Source: CAYZXT01 sp964482515 (GTDB lineage: Bacteria; Elusimicrobiota; Elusimicrobia; FEN-1173). Taken from it: a DNA stretch of 55,541 nucleotides. Positions 41,297 through 48,890 of this stretch are shown one piece after another. Made by a program: the position numbers and the translations under genes. The stretch is taken from the NCBI GenBank assembly GCA_964482515.1, contig CAYZXT010000015.1, positions 1 through 55,541 of the forward strand. Direction: 5' to 3'. Position 1 is the stretch's first letter, and each line of letters starts with the position of its first letter. Under the pieces are notes generated by a model. The model ran no database searches. It was not told where the DNA came from and worked only from the letters and a program-made list of their open reading frames with translations.

Positions 41297-41848
41297 TTAA
41301 ACGGCGGGGACGGAGAGGAGAGGTTTGTAGGATTTAACCAGGGACTCGAAGGAGTTTATGGAAGCGTCAAAATCTTTTTTGGACTTGCAGTGGAGGACGA
41401 TGGAGTTTATGGATTTTTTTTCGGAGAAATAGGCGACGGCGTCATAACTGCCCCATTGGTTCCCCTGAAAGTAATAGATGACCGCCTTTTTGTTCCTCTC
41501 CGCTTTGACCGTTTTGATCTTTCTCACTTTGATCTTCGGGCTGCCGTTTTTCTTAAAGCCCTGTACGGTCCGCCGCACTTGATCTTCGATCGACCTGAGC
41601 CCTTTTTCCTTCTTGGCCATCTGGGCGTACATCCTAGCCGGGCTGTTCTCCCAGGACAGGTCTTCTGGGTAAAAAACGGTGTGGATGTTCTTCGATACGC
41701 CGACGTCGTTGTCCAAAACCCACCCTTGGGGAGCCTCCAGGATAAAAGCGTGGATTTTATTGTAGACGATACCGGCTTTTAAATTTTCGGCCAAACCCGC
41801 CGCAACGACAATCATGAGAATGAAAAGCACGTAGAGTATCAGCTGCAT
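41297..41848 (-). CDS. Small exported protein of unknown function
   Basis: The 183-residue protein starts with a hydrophobic signal or anchor (LILYVLFILMIVVAAGLA, residues 3-20) and an Ala-Glu that could be cleaved. The mature part is lysine-rich, with YNKIHAFILEAPQGWVLD and IYYFQGNQWGSYDAVAYF. This is a layout shared with small periplasmic proteins of the PsbP/DcrB-like type, but that match is weak. GAGGTG precedes the ATG. The gene is separated from its neighbours by about 190-210 bases on each side, so it is probably its own unit. Confidence 0.7.
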   Translation of the reverse strand: MQLILYVLFILMIVVAAGLAENLKAGIVYNKIHAFILEAPQGWVLDNDVGVSKNIHTVFYPEDLSWENSPARMYAQMAKKEKGLRSIEDQVRRTVQGFKKNGSPKIKVRKIKTVKAERNKKAVIYYFQGNQWGSYDAVAYFSEKKSINSIVLHCKSKKDFDASINSFESLVKSYKPLLSVPAV

Positions 41849-41972
41849 GACACCTCTTCTATGATTTTGTCATTCCTGGTGCTGGCGTCAGCTCAGATCA
41901 TCAAGCTCAGCATTATTTGCAATGAACCGCACACAATTAAAATATTTTTTCTTGATCGCGGCAACGGGTTCT
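41849..41972 (-). other. Upstream region of the small exported protein gene
   Basis: This AT-richer stretch separates the terminator from the start codon and must hold the promoter of the small exported protein gene. A TAATGC-like box with TTGTGT at a short spacing is visible near 41905-41945, but spacing is poor. No reading frame or repeat of note is seen. Confidence 0.3.
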
Positions 41973-42014
41973 CAAAAAATTAAAAAACGCGCGCCCATGG
42001 CCCGCGGCACGCGT
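41973..42014 (-). terminator. Intrinsic terminator after the amidotransferase operon
   Basis: On the minus strand ACGCGTGCC pairs with GGCGCGCGT around a short GC-rich loop (stem 42014-41987, nine pairs with one G-T). It is followed by TTTTTTAATTTTTT. This is a classic rho-independent terminator placed 42 bases after the stop of the UDG-like gene, ending the eleven-gene operon. Confidence 0.85.
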
Positions 42015-42055
42015 CTTTCCCTGAGGTCCGGCTTGACGACCCTATCCGTTATGAA

Positions 42056-42694
42056 TCATCCACCATAGGTCTTAATCAGCGAGGCAAGCCGGCGTCCGGC
42101 ATTCAGTTTCCACTCCCGGTTTCTCCACCATGAACTGGGATGGGTGATCCGCGCCATGATCCGGTGGGGCTCGTCTTTGAGGGCCATCACGACGAGTTTT
42201 TCCGCGATTGCGCCGAGGGGTACCACGGGCGCGCGGCCGGCGAGGCGACGGCTCAATGACGAGACGGCCTTGCGCACATTTGCGTCGTCCGGATCGAACC
42301 GCCGGTTCAATATTTTCTGCGAGAGGCCCAGGTTCGATTCCGGATCTCCGACATTTCCCAGCGGGTAGTTGACCGCGTTGACCACTGAGATGCACAGCCG
42401 CCGGCAAAGTTCTTCCAGCCGGCCTTTATCCAACGGCCCCTTCTCAAATTCGGGTTTTTCCAGACCGGCAGCCTTGGAAACCTCCCCCCACCAGGCCCTG
42501 CCGGCCATCCCTCTGAAAGGACAGCGCGCGGTGACAGGCCCCATGATCTCATCCCGATGGGGAGATTCGGCGACGAAGACAATTCTGGGCGATTCTATTT
42601 TCAAATCCGGGACGAAGCATCGTTCCCTGTAATCCGCCGATGGCGGCCAATCCGATGGACGCGGCGGCGCCTTTTCCTTCATGCCGATCCCCAT
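42056..42694 (-). CDS. Uracil-DNA-glycosylase-superfamily-like protein
   Basis: The 212-residue protein shows the UDG-superfamily layout. IVFVAESPHRDEIMG near residue 40 corresponds to the G-E-x-P motif A with Ala in place of Gly. CISVVNAVNYPLGN corresponds to the central strand motif, and ITHPSSWWRN to the C-terminal H-P-S motif. The exact subfamily is not clear, and the odd motif A means catalysis is not assured. It would act on DNA in the cytoplasm, which is unexpected at the end of a biosynthetic operon. Start may be ATG 42694 or ATG 42682. An 11-base gap separates it from the radical SAM gene. Confidence 0.65.
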   Translation of the reverse strand: MGIGMKEKAPPRPSDWPPSADYRERCFVPDLKIESPRIVFVAESPHRDEIMGPVTARCPFRGMAGRAWWGEVSKAAGLEKPEFEKGPLDKGRLEELCRRLCISVVNAVNYPLGNVGDPESNLGLSQKILNRRFDPDDANVRKAVSSLSRRLAGRAPVVPLGAIAEKLVVMALKDEPHRIMARITHPSSWWRNREWKLNAGRRLASLIKTYGG

Positions 42695-42705
42695 GCCGAC
42701 GGAAT

Positions 42706-44682
42706 CTATCCGTTCGCCGCCATCGGCTTATAGCTCCGCATCAATCCGTTGCGGGCCAGCGTCATATAAATATCTTGGATGACGGACTCGTCGCCCGGGT
42801 CCACCAAGGGCCTTTTTTCGATCAAGCCCGCCGAGATGACGGGAAGCTCAAAGGCCCACTCCTCCGCCTTCGGAAGCCATAGGTCCGCCGGCCGCGTTTC
42901 GCCGTCCACCCCTCCCAGCCGAATCCGGCTGTGCCCGCGTAGGACCCTCGGCTCTTCCGGTGAGAAAGTGATGATGCGGTTCGCCAGGACGTTGTCGATG
43001 TAGTCTTCGAAGAACGCCGCTTTCTCGGACGATTCCGCCTGGTTCCTGATGAACGTCTTCAAAAGGCCGAAAAGCTCCGCGCGTGCGGGCCGGGAGAGCA
43101 TGATTTTCCCGGTGAATATCAAATTCAGTTTGACCTCGGGGACCGGTTTGCCCGCTTCCAGGAGCGACCGGATGGAATCCTCGCACTTTTCCCAGGAAGG
43201 GAACAGCTCGCTCTCGATCCGCCCGTAATAATCGCGGACGATGGCCCGCAGGTGAGGAGAATCCGCGAAATCGTTTTCCGTCAGGAAGCGGACCAATCGT
43301 TCCCCCGGCAGCCCGGACCTGACTAGCAGGTGGATGAGCTCCGACAGGTAGCCGCGGCCGCTGGCCAGCTCGAGGAACAGCCCGAACTTCCGCACCTTCA
43401 GGTAGTCGTCCATCGAAAAAGTGCGCCCGCCCACGACCACTTCCTCGGTCTCCGCGACCACCACCCCGTCGTAGCGCCCGTAGGTCCGCTCCGCCAGCCG
43501 GTGCATGGTTTTGTAGCCGTGCTTCTCGCGGTTGGGTTTTGTGGCGAGGTCGATGCCCGAAAAAAGCCGGAGGTTGTAACTGTAGATGCGGTCCACGCCG
43601 GAAAGCATCAGCTTTTCCAAACCGTTGATGTAGACCTCCGTGGTGTCGCCGGGGAAACCGAAAATGAGTTCCGTCGACGTCGTGATGTTTTTCTTCTTCG
43701 CCCAGCCGACGTATTCGAGGAACTTATCGTAGGCGACATTGGTGCGCTTGATCCCGCGGCGGATGTCTTCGTCCAGCGTCTGGAAACTCATGCCGAACTC
43801 GCCGATGAGAGACAGGGTCTCTATCACCTTGAGCACGTATTCGTTCACGATCTTCGCGGTGTAGAAATAAAGCCGGGCGGGATAGTTGTGCTCGCGCGAG
43901 GACTTCATCAGCCGCTCCGCCATTTCGATGTCGCGCTCGCGCAATATCCCCAGGTTTTCATCGGTGAGGATCAGGATGTCGGTCTTGGTGCGGGCCCTGA
44001 TGTAATCCAGTTCGGCAAAAACGCGGTCCAGGCTGAAGGACCTCATCTTGCTCCAAAGCGGCGTTCCGCTGACGCAGAAGGCGCAGGAGTACGGACAACC
44101 CCGCATGGATTGGATGATGGGCTCGTAGCCCTCTTCCAAGAACCGATCCATGTAGCCCAGCAGATAGGGCGACGGGATATGATCCATATCCGGTTTCGGG
44201 TAAGGCCCCCGCAGCAAGGAACCATCGGAGGACAAGCGGGCGCAGCCCTCGATGACTTGGCCTGGCATCAGTTCACCGTTCCAGTCCAGGTGCTCGAGGA
44301 GGCGGACAAACGAGACTTCCCCCTCGCTCGGTACGCAAACATCGAACTGCGGGTGGCGTTTCAGGAAGTCGAGCAGCTCGTCGTCCACGTCATCGATGGA
44401 GGGGCCGCCGACGGCGATGACGGTCCGCGGAGAACGCTCTTTGGTCCGGGCCGCGCAAAAGTCGGACAAGCGCTCCGACCACACGTGGAGAGAGAACCCC
44501 GCGACGTCGGGAGGGCGGGTTTTCACCGCTTCCAAATATTCGTTGGGGTCGCGGAAAATTTTGATTTCCAGGCCGGGGAAACGGTCCTTCGCCGCGGCCG
44601 CGATGTAACCGGCCGCGAGCGGCACCACGTTCGGGCTCCTTCCGTGCCCGGTATGGGACAACTCGGCAAGATAAACTAACAC
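42706..44682 (-). CDS. B12-binding-type radical SAM protein
   Basis: The 658-residue protein has an N-terminal cobalamin-binding-like fold (VVPLAAGYIAA, then VAGFSLHVW, AVGGPS). The radical SAM cluster motif C-x3-C-x2-C is at residues 196-203 (GCPYSCAFC), followed by a TIM-barrel half with TELIFGFPGDT, and there is a long C-terminal extension. It should use SAM for a radical reaction, perhaps methylation, on an unknown substrate. No DxHxxG motif is seen, so cobalamin binding is not certain. GTG 44682 is preceded by GGAGGG at a seven-base spacing, which fixes the start. Confidence 0.85.
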   Translation of the reverse strand: MLVYLAELSHTGHGRSPNVVPLAAGYIAAAAKDRFPGLEIKIFRDPNEYLEAVKTRPPDVAGFSLHVWSERLSDFCAARTKERSPRTVIAVGGPSIDDVDDELLDFLKRHPQFDVCVPSEGEVSFVRLLEHLDWNGELMPGQVIEGCARLSSDGSLLRGPYPKPDMDHIPSPYLLGYMDRFLEEGYEPIIQSMRGCPYSCAFCVSGTPLWSKMRSFSLDRVFAELDYIRARTKTDILILTDENLGILRERDIEMAERLMKSSREHNYPARLYFYTAKIVNEYVLKVIETLSLIGEFGMSFQTLDEDIRRGIKRTNVAYDKFLEYVGWAKKKNITTSTELIFGFPGDTTEVYINGLEKLMLSGVDRIYSYNLRLFSGIDLATKPNREKHGYKTMHRLAERTYGRYDGVVVAETEEVVVGGRTFSMDDYLKVRKFGLFLELASGRGYLSELIHLLVRSGLPGERLVRFLTENDFADSPHLRAIVRDYYGRIESELFPSWEKCEDSIRSLLEAGKPVPEVKLNLIFTGKIMLSRPARAELFGLLKTFIRNQAESSEKAAFFEDYIDNVLANRIITFSPEEPRVLRGHSRIRLGGVDGETRPADLWLPKAEEWAFELPVISAGLIEKRPLVDPGDESVIQDIYMTLARNGLMRSYKPMAANG

Positions 44683-44721
44683 GTGGATCCCTCCAGCAAA
44701 TTCATTGCGCCCGGCCGCGGG

Positions 44722-45372
44722 CTAATCGGCGGGATGCGGTTGCGGTTCCGGCGACGGTCGCCTTCCGTATATCTCGGCGCTGTTATCGTATTCCAGGCGC
44801 AGAACACGCATGGGATTACCGATAACGACGGCCCTGGGCGGCAGGCTGCGCGATACGACCGTCAGCGGCGCGATGGTGACGCCATCACCGATGTGGATAT
44901 TTCCGAACAGGATGGAACCCGCCCCGATCCAGACGCGGTTTCCGATCTGCGGGACCCCGGGGACGCCGTCGGCGCGCATCCCCATGGTCACCTGTTGAGC
45001 GATGTTGCAGTCCTCCCCCATCCGGACCCGGCCGATGATGATCCCGCCGTAATGTCCGATGTAGAGGCCGCCGCCGATTTCGGCGTCCGGGTGGATATGG
45101 ATCCCCCAGCAGATGATGGCCAGCTTATCAAGGAGGTAATAGAGGACGTTCAGCGGGAGTTGGATCGGGCGAAAGCGGATATGATGGTTGATCCAATACC
45201 CGAACCGGTAGACGATGGTGCTTTGGGCACCGGGCGAATCGAGGATGACGCGGAGTTTCTGCAGGCGCCCGGTGTAGCCGTCCAAATAAAAGTAACGGTC
45301 GATGTCCCGCCGTATCAGCGAGAAAAACCGGCGCTGCTTCTCCGGTATCACGCCCACGGCGGCGTCGTCCAT
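44722..45372 (-). CDS. Serine-acetyltransferase-like hexapeptide-repeat protein
   Basis: The 216-residue protein has an N-terminal helical region. A left-handed beta-helix of hexapeptide repeats follows: GIHIHPDAEIGGGLYIGHYGG, then VRMGEDCNIAQQVTMG, then GNRVWIGAGSILFGNIHIG. The catalytic His-containing turn and the C-terminal PPRAVVIGNPMRV segment match CysE and related acyltransferases. It likely transfers an acetyl group to a hydroxyl. The preceding SGNH hydrolase (TAATG overlap) could be its functional counterpart. The polymer or metabolite acylated is unknown. The C-terminal region lacks the usual CysE tail. Confidence 0.82.
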   Translation of the reverse strand: MDDAAVGVIPEKQRRFFSLIRRDIDRYFYLDGYTGRLQKLRVILDSPGAQSTIVYRFGYWINHHIRFRPIQLPLNVLYYLLDKLAIICWGIHIHPDAEIGGGLYIGHYGGIIIGRVRMGEDCNIAQQVTMGMRADGVPGVPQIGNRVWIGAGSILFGNIHIGDGVTIAPLTVVSRSLPPRAVVIGNPMRVLRLEYDNSAEIYGRRPSPEPQPHPAD

Positions 45373-46055
45373 TATTTTCCGGACGTCTTTTCCCAGTCGG
45401 ACATGAACGCCGCGAACTGGCGGTCCATCTCGCTGTAGGCCGCCGGGGTCAAATGGACCATGTCGCCGCTGTCGTATTCAGGTTTCAGCCAACGATCCTC
45501 GGGACTGAGCCGCAGGGCGGCCTCCAGGTCGAACACGGGGATGCCTTCCTGTTGAGCGTAGCTCTTCATCCAATCGTTGAACTGAGTGATGCTGTCCAGC
45601 CAGGTGGGCTTGCCGAGGATCTTCTTCACCTTGAGCTTCGCCTGGGCGACGGCTCCGGTGGGTTTGCCGACGGGCGCGGTGGTCACGAGCATCGGCTTGA
45701 CGCCGGCGGCGCGCAATTCCGCCACCCAGCTCATGACTTGCTTCTTATAGGCTTCGGCGTCGCCGGGGAAATAGGTGGAGCATTCCTTGATCAGAACGAC
45801 TTCCGGCTTGTTCGCTTCCGCAATCAAACCTTGGATCAGTTTTGACTTATCGAATTCATAGCATCCGGTGTACCCGAATTCATATTCCGGCCGCTGGACC
45901 CGCTGGCCGATCTGCTCGAAATGCCAATCCTTGCCGATGGAAGCGCCCACCAGGACCACGCGCTTCGTTTGGTCGGATTTTTCCGCTTTCACCATGGCAC
46001 TGCCTCCCTGCGCGAAGCTGAGGATACAAGCCGCCAAAATCGCTTTACGAATCAT
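45372..46055 (-). CDS. Exported SGNH-hydrolase-like protein
   Basis: The 227-residue protein starts with a signal peptide (basic RK, then AILAACILSFAQGGSA). The SGNH block I shows as VVLVGASIGKDW, where Ala-Ser gives the nucleophile position. A C-terminal DMVHLTPAAYSEMD provides the Asp and His of the catalytic dyad. SGNH enzymes remove or add acyl groups on glycans in the periplasm. The ribosome binding site is AAAGGAG. It lies between the NadE-like gene and the CysE-like gene, consistent with an acyl-modified surface molecule. Confidence 0.8.
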   Translation of the reverse strand: MIRKAILAACILSFAQGGSAMVKAEKSDQTKRVVLVGASIGKDWHFEQIGQRVQRPEYEFGYTGCYEFDKSKLIQGLIAEANKPEVVLIKECSTYFPGDAEAYKKQVMSWVAELRAAGVKPMLVTTAPVGKPTGAVAQAKLKVKKILGKPTWLDSITQFNDWMKSYAQQEGIPVFDLEAALRLSPEDRWLKPEYDSGDMVHLTPAAYSEMDRQFAAFMSDWEKTSGK

Positions 46056-46079
46056 TTTTCGATGCTCCTTTCGTTCTTT

Positions 46080-47063
46080 CTAGGGATGTATTTCTTCCAC
46101 TTCTTTCACCAAAAGAGGACGCCGGTGCAAGTAGCTGGTCACCCGGCGCTTGTTTTGAATCTGGCTGAAAACCCGTTCCACCTGGGGGACGGTTAATTCT
46201 ACCACAGGAGCCACGTCGACGGAAGGGACCTTGTGGTTCAACGCCCAGAGGCAAAGGTCCAGCTTCTGCAGGGGCAGTGAAAAATAGAACTCGTCCTGGT
46301 TTTGCTCCAACGAATAGGTATCGGTCGTGGGCGGCCGGCTGCAAATCTCTTTCGGCACCCCCATGTATTCCGCCAGCTGATACACCTGGGTCTTATAGAG
46401 ATGGGCGATGGGCTTGAAGTCCGCGGCGCCGTCGCCGTTCTTCACGAAGAACCCCTGGTCGTACTCCAGGCGGTTCGGCGTGCCGACCACCGCGTAGTTG
46501 AGGCGGTCCGCGTGGTAATACTCCATCATCCGCCGGACGCGCTGCTTGAAGTTCGTGGCCGCGACGATGCCAAGGTAGGACTCGGCCGTGAGCCTCAGCT
46601 TTTTCTGCTCGCCCTTGGGCGATTGGACGACGATGGAAAAAATAGCGTAGGCGGTCTCATCCAGTATCCCGGGAAGCACGATCTTGCACTTCCAGCCCGG
46701 ACCGAACTCGGGCACGACCAGGCGGATGGCTTCGTCGCGCCGCTCATAGCAACGGGCGCCTTTCAGGACGGGCGTGATGTCCTCCAAAAGCGCCTTGACG
46801 CCGAACTTATCAGCGAGCTGCCGGCCGAGCTTCTCGCTGTCGCCCGACGAATCTGTCTCCGGCATGAACAGGCCCAGAACGCGGTCCTTCCCCAAGGCGC
46901 GCGCGCAGAGCGCCATGGAAACGGACGAATCGATGCCGCCGGAAAGGCCGAGCACGGCGCCGCGCTTCTTCAATTCCTGGCCCACGTGCCGGCGGATTTC
47001 CTTCTCAATGACGGCGCATTCGGCCGCCGCATCCAGCTGCAACACATCACGAGAGAACGCCAT
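46080..47063 (-). CDS. NAD synthase-like (NadE) protein without glutaminase domain
   Basis: The 327-residue protein has the PP-loop LGLSGGIDSSVS at about residues 37-48, FMPETDSSGDSEKLGRQLA and VVGTPNRLEYDQGFFVKNGD. The last resembles the NadE segment around the ATP/NaAD site. There is no nitrilase domain, so it is an ammonia-dependent type. Real NAD synthases are housekeeping, but this copy sits inside a modification operon, overlaps the ligase stop (TAATG), and carries extra C-terminal sequence. It may use ATP to amidate another carboxylate. NAD synthesis is the default assignment. Confidence 0.78.
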   Translation of the reverse strand: MAFSRDVLQLDAAAECAVIEKEIRRHVGQELKKRGAVLGLSGGIDSSVSMALCARALGKDRVLGLFMPETDSSGDSEKLGRQLADKFGVKALLEDITPVLKGARCYERRDEAIRLVVPEFGPGWKCKIVLPGILDETAYAIFSIVVQSPKGEQKKLRLTAESYLGIVAATNFKQRVRRMMEYYHADRLNYAVVGTPNRLEYDQGFFVKNGDGAADFKPIAHLYKTQVYQLAEYMGVPKEICSRPPTTDTYSLEQNQDEFYFSLPLQKLDLCLWALNHKVPSVDVAPVVELTVPQVERVFSQIQNKRRVTSYLHRRPLLVKEVEEIHP

Positions 47064-48610
47064 TAAGATGCCTCCTTGAAAAGGTCGACCAACGACCGTT
47101 TATCGATCTTACCATTTGGCGACTTGGGCAGACCGCCGTTGCTAAAAACGATCTTCTTCGGTGCCATGAAATCCTCCAGATGCTTTTTGCCGTAGGTTAA
47201 GAGGTCCGCCGGCGTGACGCGGGACGGATCCCGCACCGTGACGACCGCGCCGACCGCCTGGCCGAGCACCGCGTCCGGAACGCCCACCACCGCCGCCTCC
47301 ACTACTTCCGGATGCGCGCACAGGATGTCTTCCACTTCCCGGGGACTGACCTTTTCCCCCCGGCATTTGATGATGTCGTCCCGGCGGCTGACGAAGAACA
47401 GGTAGCCTTCCTCGTCCATCTTGAACAGATCCCCGGTGTGCAAAACGTTTTCGCCCGGCTTAGGCCCGGGACGGAGCTTTTTCGCGGTTTCTTCCGGCGC
47501 TTCCCAATAACCCTTCATGACATGCGGTCCGCTGACCACAAGTTCGCCCGCCACGCCGGGCCCGACGCGGTTGCCGCGCTCGTCCTCGATCCATAATTCC
47601 TGGTTCGGCATGCCGCGGCCGACGGAGGTCGGGCGGACGTCCAGCTGTTCTGGCGGCAGATAGGTGACGCGCAGGCATTCCGTCTGGCCGTACATGGAAT
47701 AAAACGACGCCTTGGGGAAGGACGCGCGCAAACGCTTGATGTGGTCCAGCGGCATGGGCGCGGCGGCGTTCGTGAAATACCGGAGGGCCGGAAAATCCAT
47801 CCCGGAAAGGTCCAGCTGAAGGAGCATCGCCGCCATGGTCGGGACGAGCGGAAAACCGGTCACGTTTTCATCACGGAGCTTTTCCAGGGCCACATAGGGG
47901 TAGAGAAAGGATTTTTCCAAGACGACCGACCCGCCGACCATGAACATCGTCAAGACCTGGCCCAGGCCGTAGCCGAAGGAGAGGGGCAGGTAGTTCAGGA
48001 TGATGTCGCGCTCGCTGTTCTTCAAATATTCCGTGATCGACGACATCGCGGAAACGATGTTGCGGTGCGTCAGCATGACGCCCTTGGGGTGTCCGGTCGT
48101 ACCCGAAGTGTACATCAGTCCAGCGAGGTCCGAATCGCCGCCGGCCGGAATCGACGGACGCTCGTCTCCGCCCGTTGGAAAAAGGACAAATCGCTTCCCG
48201 GCCTCGTCCGCGGACCCGGCCAGGCCGATGACCAGCACTGAGGCGAGGTGCGGGCATTGGTTCCAGACGTCGGAGAAGCCCTGACGTTTCTTTTCGTCGG
48301 TGATGAAGGTTTTGGCGCGGCAGTTGTTGAGGAGGAAGATGATTTTTTCGGATTTGGTCGTCGGATTGACGAGGAGGAAAACGGCGCCGGCCTTCAGGAC
48401 GCCGAACACGGCGAACACAGCCTCGGCGGAATTGTCCAAACAGACGGCGACGCGGTCACCGCGCCTCACGCCCGCTTCGGTCAACGCGCGGGCGACGGAA
48501 TTGGACCTCTTTTCGATTTCGCCGTACGTCCACTTCCGTCCGTCCGCCACAAGAGCCGCCCTATCGGGCGCGCGTTGAGCGCTTTTTTCCAAAAGCTCTT
48601 GGACTTGCAA
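47063..48610 (-). CDS. AMP-forming acyl/amino-acid ligase
   Basis: The 515-residue ANL-superfamily enzyme has MYTSGTTGHPKGVMLTH (the AMP/phosphate loop), YGQTE, HTGDLFKMDEEGY with the ATP-ribose Asp, SRRDDIIKCRGEKVSPRE and the catalytic lysine in PKSPNGKIDK. It should adenylate a carboxylic acid and load it on the acyl carrier protein encoded just upstream. TTG 48610 is the likely start. It comes seven bases after the carrier stop, has AGGG at the right spacing, and no ATG or GTG lies nearby in frame. The nature of the acid (fatty, amino or hydroxy) cannot be read. Confidence 0.87.
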   Translation of the reverse strand: MQVQELLEKSAQRAPDRAALVADGRKWTYGEIEKRSNSVARALTEAGVRRGDRVAVCLDNSAEAVFAVFGVLKAGAVFLLVNPTTKSEKIIFLLNNCRAKTFITDEKKRQGFSDVWNQCPHLASVLVIGLAGSADEAGKRFVLFPTGGDERPSIPAGGDSDLAGLMYTSGTTGHPKGVMLTHRNIVSAMSSITEYLKNSERDIILNYLPLSFGYGLGQVLTMFMVGGSVVLEKSFLYPYVALEKLRDENVTGFPLVPTMAAMLLQLDLSGMDFPALRYFTNAAAPMPLDHIKRLRASFPKASFYSMYGQTECLRVTYLPPEQLDVRPTSVGRGMPNQELWIEDERGNRVGPGVAGELVVSGPHVMKGYWEAPEETAKKLRPGPKPGENVLHTGDLFKMDEEGYLFFVSRRDDIIKCRGEKVSPREVEDILCAHPEVVEAAVVGVPDAVLGQAVGAVVTVRDPSRVTPADLLTYGKKHLEDFMAPKKIVFSNGGLPKSPNGKIDKRSLVDLFKEAS

Positions 48611-48617
48611 GGCGTCC

Positions 48618-48863
48618 CTATCCCTGTTTCTTTTTGACGAAGGACGCGACCCGCTCGATGGAGTCAAGGTTCGCCGGAACAAGCTCCTTGTTTTCCACTT
48701 TGATCCTGTAGGTCTTCTCAACGTGGGCGACCAGCTCCATCATGCCGGTGGAGTCGATGATGCCCTTCTCCAGGAATGAATCGGCGTTTGAGAAGCCTCC
48801 TTCCTGGCCGAAGAGATAATTGTCCACCACGAACCGCCTTAAGTCATTCACGATGTTTTCCAT
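48618..48863 (-). CDS. Acyl carrier protein
   Basis: The 81-residue protein has the four-helix carrier fold with the phosphopantetheine Ser38 in GIIDSTGMMELV, and the acidic helix 2 expected for recognition by partners. It is distinct from a housekeeping AcpP in being surrounded by a ligase and an amidotransferase. AGGAG precedes the ATG. Together with the ligase it would carry an activated acyl or aminoacyl group. Confidence 0.9.
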   Translation of the reverse strand: MENIVNDLRRFVVDNYLFGQEGGFSNADSFLEKGIIDSTGMMELVAHVEKTYRIKVENKELVPANLDSIERVASFVKKKQG

Positions 48864-48890
48864 TCGCCGCTCCTAAGCCCCGGCCGTTCA

